From assembly GCA_041595255.1 (NCBI GenBank), contig JBFHKR010000047.1, positions 1-17,774 of the forward strand: a DNA stretch of 17,774 nt. The letters run 5' to 3'. Numbering within the stretch: the stretch's first letter is position 1; every line of letters begins with the position of its first letter. Below the pieces are notes generated by a model. It made no database searches. It was not told the DNA's origin and was given only the letters and a program-made list of their open reading frames with translations. The position numbers and the translations under genes are program-made. Source of the DNA: PGYR01 sp041595255. Lineage in GTDB: Bacteria; Bacteroidota; Ignavibacteria; Kapaibacteriales; UBA2268. Shown here piece after piece: positions 14,404-17,774 of this stretch.

Positions 14404-16637
14404 ATATGAGACTGTGAAATCTTCGCAAATTCAAAAACTTTAAATGTCAAATCAGATTGAATTTCAAAATCTGAAATCAGATTTAACATAATTATGCTTC
14501 TTCGAACTGTGGATTTTTGTTTTTTAATTCGTTTCAGTTGGTTTCTATAAAGTTCCAAAGTATTGGAGTTGAACTCTGTGTAAAGTCGTTTGATAGTCTC
14601 GTAATTTTCGAAATTATAATTAGCTAGAGCTTCAACAACTAACGAATTGTATTCTTCGTATAATTTGTTTAATTCTTTTAATAATTCCACCTCGTCTTCT
14701 GTTAATGGTTTGTGATTGTTATTCACATATTTATAATTCTGTGAGACAGAGTGATATAATTTGTCAGAAATATCTTGAAGAGAAATTGTGATACGAATAG
14801 CCAGATTGGCAAATTCAGTATCCTCATATTCGAATTTGTTAACTAATCTTATAAAATTAGAGTTTAGTATTACTACATCCTTTTCAATTTCTGCTGCCTT
14901 TTTCTTAGATTTCTTCAACTTCTTAAGATCTTCGTCTATCAAACCTATGTTGCTTTTCGCAAATACACCAGACACTTCATCCAAATAAATAGATACTTCA
15001 TTTATAACTTTCTTATTCGCAAAGACTTTATCAACTTCTTCTTTTCTAACTTTCTCATCAGCTATTCTATGTTTCTCTTCTTTTTCTTTGTGATATTTAG
15101 CGCTTCTATAGATAGTAAATGCAGTCAAAGCGAAAATACTCAATAAACCTATCCATTCACCATAGTAGATTACATAGCATATAATCATTGCACCCATAGT
15201 AGCAAACAAAGCAGTTATAAACCAACCACCTATAACAGTTAGAACTCCCGACACTCTATAAACCGCACTATCTCTACCCCATGCTTTATCAGGCAAAGCA
15301 GCCGCCATCGCAACTATAAAAGTAACATAAGTCGTTGATAAAGGTAGTTTGAAATAAGTTGCTATTGAGATAAGTCCTGCAGAAACAAACAAAATTACAG
15401 CAGCTCTCAATAAATCGAAAGCAGGAGCATTACCTTGTTCATCTAGAGTAGGTTTAAATTTGGAAGTATCAAATCTGCTATTTACAAATCTTACCACTGA
15501 AACAGGGATTAACTTTCTGATTTCAGAAAATATACTATAAGTCATTCTAACAAGTGAACGAGCCATCGCGTTTGATTCAAAACGTTCATACCCTTCATCT
15601 TGTCGTGTTAAGCTAATTGTAGTAGCAGCTACAGAACGCGCCTTTTTAGATAAGAAAAGAGTAGCTACCATAACTAATCCAGAAAACAATAGTACCCAAG
15701 TATCTGCTGGCAATTTACCTTGCATACTTACCATACTAGTAGTTAGGGGATTATCTGTGGCATAAGCAATCTGATAGGCATTTAACCCTGCAATTGGTGC
15801 ACCGATGAAATTAACTAAGTCATTTGCCGCAAAAGCCATTGCTAATGCAAATGTTCCTATAAGTACTATCAGCTTTAAAACATTGAACTTCGTAAACCTT
15901 TGGATAATTAGAAGCAAAAAAGTCCAGAATGCATATAAGTAAACAAAGACAAGTCCCATATTATTTTGGAAGTATTCTTTGAATTCCCCTTTCATAAATT
16001 CTGTATTTTTAGCACCTTTCATCATTATAAACATAGTTATAGATGTTAGAGCTATAGCACCCCAAAATGCACCATATCTTCTGAATCGTTTTTCGAAGTC
16101 GAATGAAAACAATAATCTAGTTAAATATTGGACAAAGAGTCCAAACACAAATGCCATAACTATAGATAATAGAATAGCACCAATTATAGTTAGCACCATA
16201 TTTACATTCATGTAATTAGCTACTTCAGCATAATTGCCAGTGGTATCACCTATTTTAATTAGTGTCATAGCCATACCTGACCCAAAGAGACCAAATACGA
16301 TAGAGACTGTAGTAGAAGTAGGTAAACCAAATGTATTAAAAGTATCTAAGAGGAGAATATCGAGGAACATTACTGAAACGAAAATAACCATAAGCTCTGG
16401 CATTAGGAAGAACTCAGGGTTAAAAATACCCTTCCTGGCCACTTCCATCATACCACCAGACACCATAACACCAACAATGACTCCTATTGCAGCTACTATC
16501 ATTATAGTTCTTAGTTTTGCCGCATTGGCCCCTATAGCTGAGTTCAAAAAGTTAACAGCATCATTGGCTACACCTACCGTAAGATCAACTATTGCCAATA
16601 GAATTAGAATGACAAGAATTACTAGATTTATATCCAC
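14400..16637 (-). CDS. Inorganic phosphate transporter (PiT family) with PhoU-like C-terminal region
   Basis: About 745 aa from a GTG start. The membrane part (about 1-505) carries the duplicated PiT signature: GVANDAVNFLNSAIGANAA (N25, D26) near the N-terminus and FAANDLVNFIGAPIAG near residue 270. It also has KLPLSTTYVTFIVAMAAALPD in the second half. The last ~230 residues are charged helices (KEKEEKHRIADEKVRKEEVD onward, then EIEKDVVILNSNFIRLVNKFEYEDT and LYRNQLKRIKKQKS), resembling a PhoU-type four-helix region. It imports phosphate with cations across the inner membrane. The frame is open up to a TTG at 16715, but GTG 16637 (MDINLVILVILILLAIVDLTVG) matches where relatives begin. A TAnnTTTG box at 16673-16680 would lie inside the longer version. 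Confidence 0.9.
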   Translation of the reverse strand: MDINLVILVILILLAIVDLTVGVANDAVNFLNSAIGANAAKLRTIMIVAAIGVIVGVMVSGGMMEVARKGIFNPEFFLMPELMVIFVSVMFLDILLLDTFNTFGLPTSTTVSIVFGLFGSGMAMTLIKIGDTTGNYAEVANYMNVNMVLTIIGAILLSIVMAFVFGLFVQYLTRLLFSFDFEKRFRRYGAFWGAIALTSITMFIMMKGAKNTEFMKGEFKEYFQNNMGLVFVYLYAFWTFLLLIIQRFTKFNVLKLIVLIGTFALAMAFAANDLVNFIGAPIAGLNAYQIAYATDNPLTTSMVSMQGKLPADTWVLLFSGLVMVATLFLSKKARSVAATTISLTRQDEGYERFESNAMARSLVRMTYSIFSEIRKLIPVSVVRFVNSRFDTSKFKPTLDEQGNAPAFDLLRAAVILFVSAGLISIATYFKLPLSTTYVTFIVAMAAALPDKAWGRDSAVYRVSGVLTVIGGWFITALFATMGAMIICYVIYYGEWIGLLSIFALTAFTIYRSAKYHKEKEEKHRIADEKVRKEEVDKVFANKKVINEVSIYLDEVSGVFAKSNIGLIDEDLKKLKKSKKKAAEIEKDVVILNSNFIRLVNKFEYEDTEFANLAIRITISLQDISDKLYHSVSQNYKYVNNNHKPLTEDEVELLKELNKLYEEYNSLVVEALANYNFENYETIKRLYTEFNSNTLELYRNQLKRIKKQKSTVRRSIIMLNLISDFEIQSDLTFKVFEFAKISQSHI

Positions 16638-16672
16638 TTTTTTATTTTCTTTTTTATGAATTATGACATATT

Positions 16673-16680
16673 CAAATATA
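16673..16680 (-). promoter_or_regulatory. Predicted -7 promoter element of the phosphate transporter
   Basis: The minus strand reads TATATTTG, an exact match to the Bacteroidota -7 consensus TAnnTTTG. It would place transcription start near 16666, about 29 nt before the GTG start. No TTTG occurs at the normal -33 distance, which would fit a promoter that depends on an activator bound upstream (see 16718-16756). Confidence 0.4.
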
Positions 16681-16717
16681 AAAATATATCTTAATAATAA
16701 TAGAAGTAAATACAAAT

Positions 16718-16756
16718 CTTAACAGTTTCTTAACAAAAGTAAGATTATTCTTAACT
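16718..16756. promoter_or_regulatory. Candidate Pho-type box: 11-bp-spaced TTAACA direct repeats
   Basis: CTTAACA occurs at 16718-16724 and 16729-16735 (11 bp apart), and CTTAACT at 16750-16756 (21 bp further, two helical turns). Direct 7-bp repeats with 11-bp period are the architecture of PhoB/PhoP boxes, and TTAACA is close to the Bacillus PhoP repeat. The array lies between the divergent phosphate transporter and the 16893 ORF. The link to phosphate control is inferred from sequence form and position only. Confidence 0.4.
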
Positions 16757-16892
16757 TATGATAAAGATTATACATTTTGATAAACTCGGAAAAAACTGTA
16801 AATTCCTACTTCAACACTATATACTTATTAACTATATTTAAAAAATAAGTGTTAAATTCAATACAACCTAGAAATAGAATAGAAAGATCTAA

Positions 16893-17195
16893 ATGAAAAA
16901 AATAATACTCCTTCTACTAATGCTACCAATGATAGCAAGTGCCCAATACTTCGATGTATTCGACATAGATACTAGCGAATACCCGATAATGAAAGCGAAG
17001 TTTTACTCTATTGACGCAAACGGAAAGCAGATACTTAATCACACCCCAACCGACTTCGATATCACCGAAAACGGCGAACCAAGAGATGTTATAAGTGTGA
17101 GTTGTCCACCACAGAATGAGGAACCATTTTCATTTGTTATAACTATAGTGATATGGACTATGTCCAGTAAAGATTTCTATGAGTGGATCTATTGA
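16893..17195 (+). pseudogene. Truncated secreted protein (N-terminus only), probably VWA-type surface protein
   Basis: The ATG at 16893 opens a clear signal peptide (MKKIILLLLMLPMIASA, then QYF) followed by FDVFDIDTSEYPIMKAKFYSIDANGKQ and PTDFDITENGEPRDVISVSCPP. This looks like the N-terminal beta domain that precedes a VWA domain in exported FCB proteins. The strand before the VWA metal site would be expected right after EEPFSFVITI (to about residue 85), but the frame then reads unrelated residues and stops at 17195. From about 17148 onward the DNA is an inverted RHS-core sequence. The gene is therefore broken at about 17136-17147. Only the start of the protein can be judged, so the VWA assignment is an inference. 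Confidence 0.6.
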
Positions 17196-17522
17196 CATAA
17201 ATCTACCTGTCTCTGCATTATATAACCTTGCCCCCATCTGCATATATCCATTCTCTTTGGATTTATGACTTCCCATATACCCACGTTTAGGTATATCATC
17301 TATGCTATGATGCTGATTCTCTCCGTACGGTTAGTAGTCTGCAAAAGTCAGTGTTGTATCATTGTCTTTTATTTTCATCCTTGTCGAATTCATATTATCC
17401 AATATATTATATTCTTTCGTACCATCGGGATATATTTCTACTAACACATTAGCAGATAAGTATTTTTCGGGATAGAAGACTAACCTTCTTGTCAATAATT
17501 TTGTCTGAACACCATGATAGAC
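17130..17522 (-). pseudogene. Degenerate RHS-repeat core fragment
   Basis: The minus-strand frame reads YHGVQTKLLTRRLVFYPEKY, then EYNILDNMNSTRMKI (a worn copy of the DHLGSTR motif), and TFADY-stop-PYGENQHH. The RHS-core hallmarks follow: RGYMGSHKSKENGYMQMGAR, LYNAETGRFMSIDPL, and GHSPYHYSYN. A TAA at 17331-17333 replaces the second Tyr of the expected DYYPYGE, and the frame ends at TGA 17130-17132 just where NNP would follow. There is no start codon or intact N-terminal repeat region. RHS proteins are large secreted or cell-surface polymorphic-toxin shells; this is a non-functional relic of the core's C-terminal part. The frame is open upstream to 17612, but similarity fades beyond about 17520. 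Confidence 0.8.
17136..17147. repeat. 12-bp direct repeat, copy 1, at the RHS/secreted-protein junction
   Basis: GTTATAACTATA is repeated exactly at 17563-17574, enclosing the RHS fragment. On the plus strand it is codons 82-85 (V-I-T-I) of the truncated secreted ORF. On the minus strand it is the in-frame Y-S-Y-N of the RHS core. Confidence 0.6.
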
Positions 17523-17557
17523 GGTTTTAACATATAAAAAAGTTAAGGCATTAGTCT

Positions 17558-17575
17558 GTATAGTTATAACTATAC
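17558..17575. repeat. 18-bp perfect palindrome containing the second copy of the 12-bp repeat
   Basis: GTATAGTTATAACTATAC is its own reverse complement over 18 bp and contains GTTATAACTATA (17563-17574), which also marks the other edge of the RHS fragment. It may be a recombination scar or a protein-binding site. Confidence 0.6.
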
Positions 17576-17607
17576 TAAAGTAAGGAAAAATGGGATAAAA
17601 TAAAAAG

Positions 17608-17631
17608 ACATCTTAATATTAATTAAGATGT
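17608..17631. terminator. AT-rich hairpin, possible bidirectional terminator
   Basis: ACATCTTAAT and ATTAAGATGT form a perfect 10-bp stem with loop ATTA. On the plus strand TTT follows directly; on the minus strand the stem runs into CTTTTTATTTTAT. The stem is weak in GC, so termination is plausible but not certain. It lies at the upstream limit of the open frame of the RHS relic. Confidence 0.45.
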
Positions 17632-17774
17632 TTTAAAAAAAGGGGGTAGTACACCCTAGGATACTAATATCGAACTCAATATATCAACAGATGAAAGAAA
17701 TATCTGCTTTGATGGAGCATTAGCAACTTATATAATCAAAAGGGTACCAAACCTGATGTAACGTTTAATTAATC
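17632..17774. other. Terminal stretch with no recognisable gene; one short open remnant
   Basis: A plus-strand frame from 17660 to 17761 (33 codons, ending in TAA) has no start codon and reads STDERNICFDGALATYIIKR in its middle. This looks protein-like but I cannot assign it. Nothing else stands out before the window ends. It may be a remnant of another broken gene in this rearranged end. Confidence 0.2.

Noticed and set aside
16234..16659. 141-codon open frame on the plus strand opposite the phosphate transporter
   Set aside because: It lies wholly antisense to the conserved transmembrane part of the transporter and its Ile/Pro/Thr-rich translation looks like a shadow. It has no recognisable domain.
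16823..16850. ACTTATT / AATAAGT stem upstream of the truncated secreted ORF
   Set aside because: Seven A/T-rich pairs with a 14-nt loop and no T run or conserved context; not distinguishable from chance.
1..17774. CRISPR array, complete insertion sequence, or rRNA
   Set aside because: No regularly spaced repeats, no transposase frame with terminal inverted repeats, and no rRNA-like sequence were seen on either strand.

Overview
The window is an AT-rich bacterial chromosome segment that I would place in the Bacteroidota / FCB group (Bacteroidota, Ignavibacteriota, Kapabacteria or similar). The grounds are the FCB-style promoter boxes (TTTG followed about 20 nt later by a TAnnTTTG-like box), few Shine-Dalgarno sequences, a tRNA-Ser gene without encoded CCA, and an exosortase N / VPEP-type sorting pair. 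The genus cannot be read from the sequence.

Layout. Positions 1-289 hold the C-terminus of a XerC-like tyrosine recombinase. A small unknown ORF (328-696) follows, bounded by a 14-bp direct repeat. Then come a Gfo/Idh/MocA oxidoreductase (847-1830), a terminator and tRNA-Ser(UGA) on the minus strand, and mtgA with two uncharacterised genes in a tight plus-strand run (2027-4094): a terpene-cyclase-like toroid protein and a HEAT-like protein. The centrepiece is 4282-8094: a polytopic VIT-domain protein with a C-terminal VPEP sorting tail, followed directly by an exosortase (XrtN type). The two genes share one reading frame and are separated by a single TAA codon. MutS (8144-10792) and a CASTOR/POLLUX-type ion channel (10923-12890) complete the plus-strand half.

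The minus-strand half converges on the channel gene. It contains a PilM-like (ASKHA fold) protein translationally coupled to rsmD (14351 down to 12880), and a PiT phosphate transporter with a PhoU-like cytoplasmic tail (16637 down to 14400). Upstream of the transporter are 11-bp-spaced TTAACA repeats that resemble a phosphate-regulator box.

The right end (16893-17774) is decayed and rearranged. The secreted N-terminus of a plus-strand protein is broken off and joined to the inverted 3' part of an RHS-repeat core, which carries an in-frame stop. The joint lies in a 12-bp sequence that is codon-aligned in both genes and occurs again beyond the RHS fragment. Beyond that lie a palindrome, a hairpin and unidentifiable remnants.

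Functionally this is mostly housekeeping (recombination, mismatch repair, cell wall, rRNA methylation, phosphate uptake). The dedicated exosortase-substrate pair is the most distinctive system. The RHS/secreted-protein scar and the small repeat-flanked ORF are the most unusual local structures.
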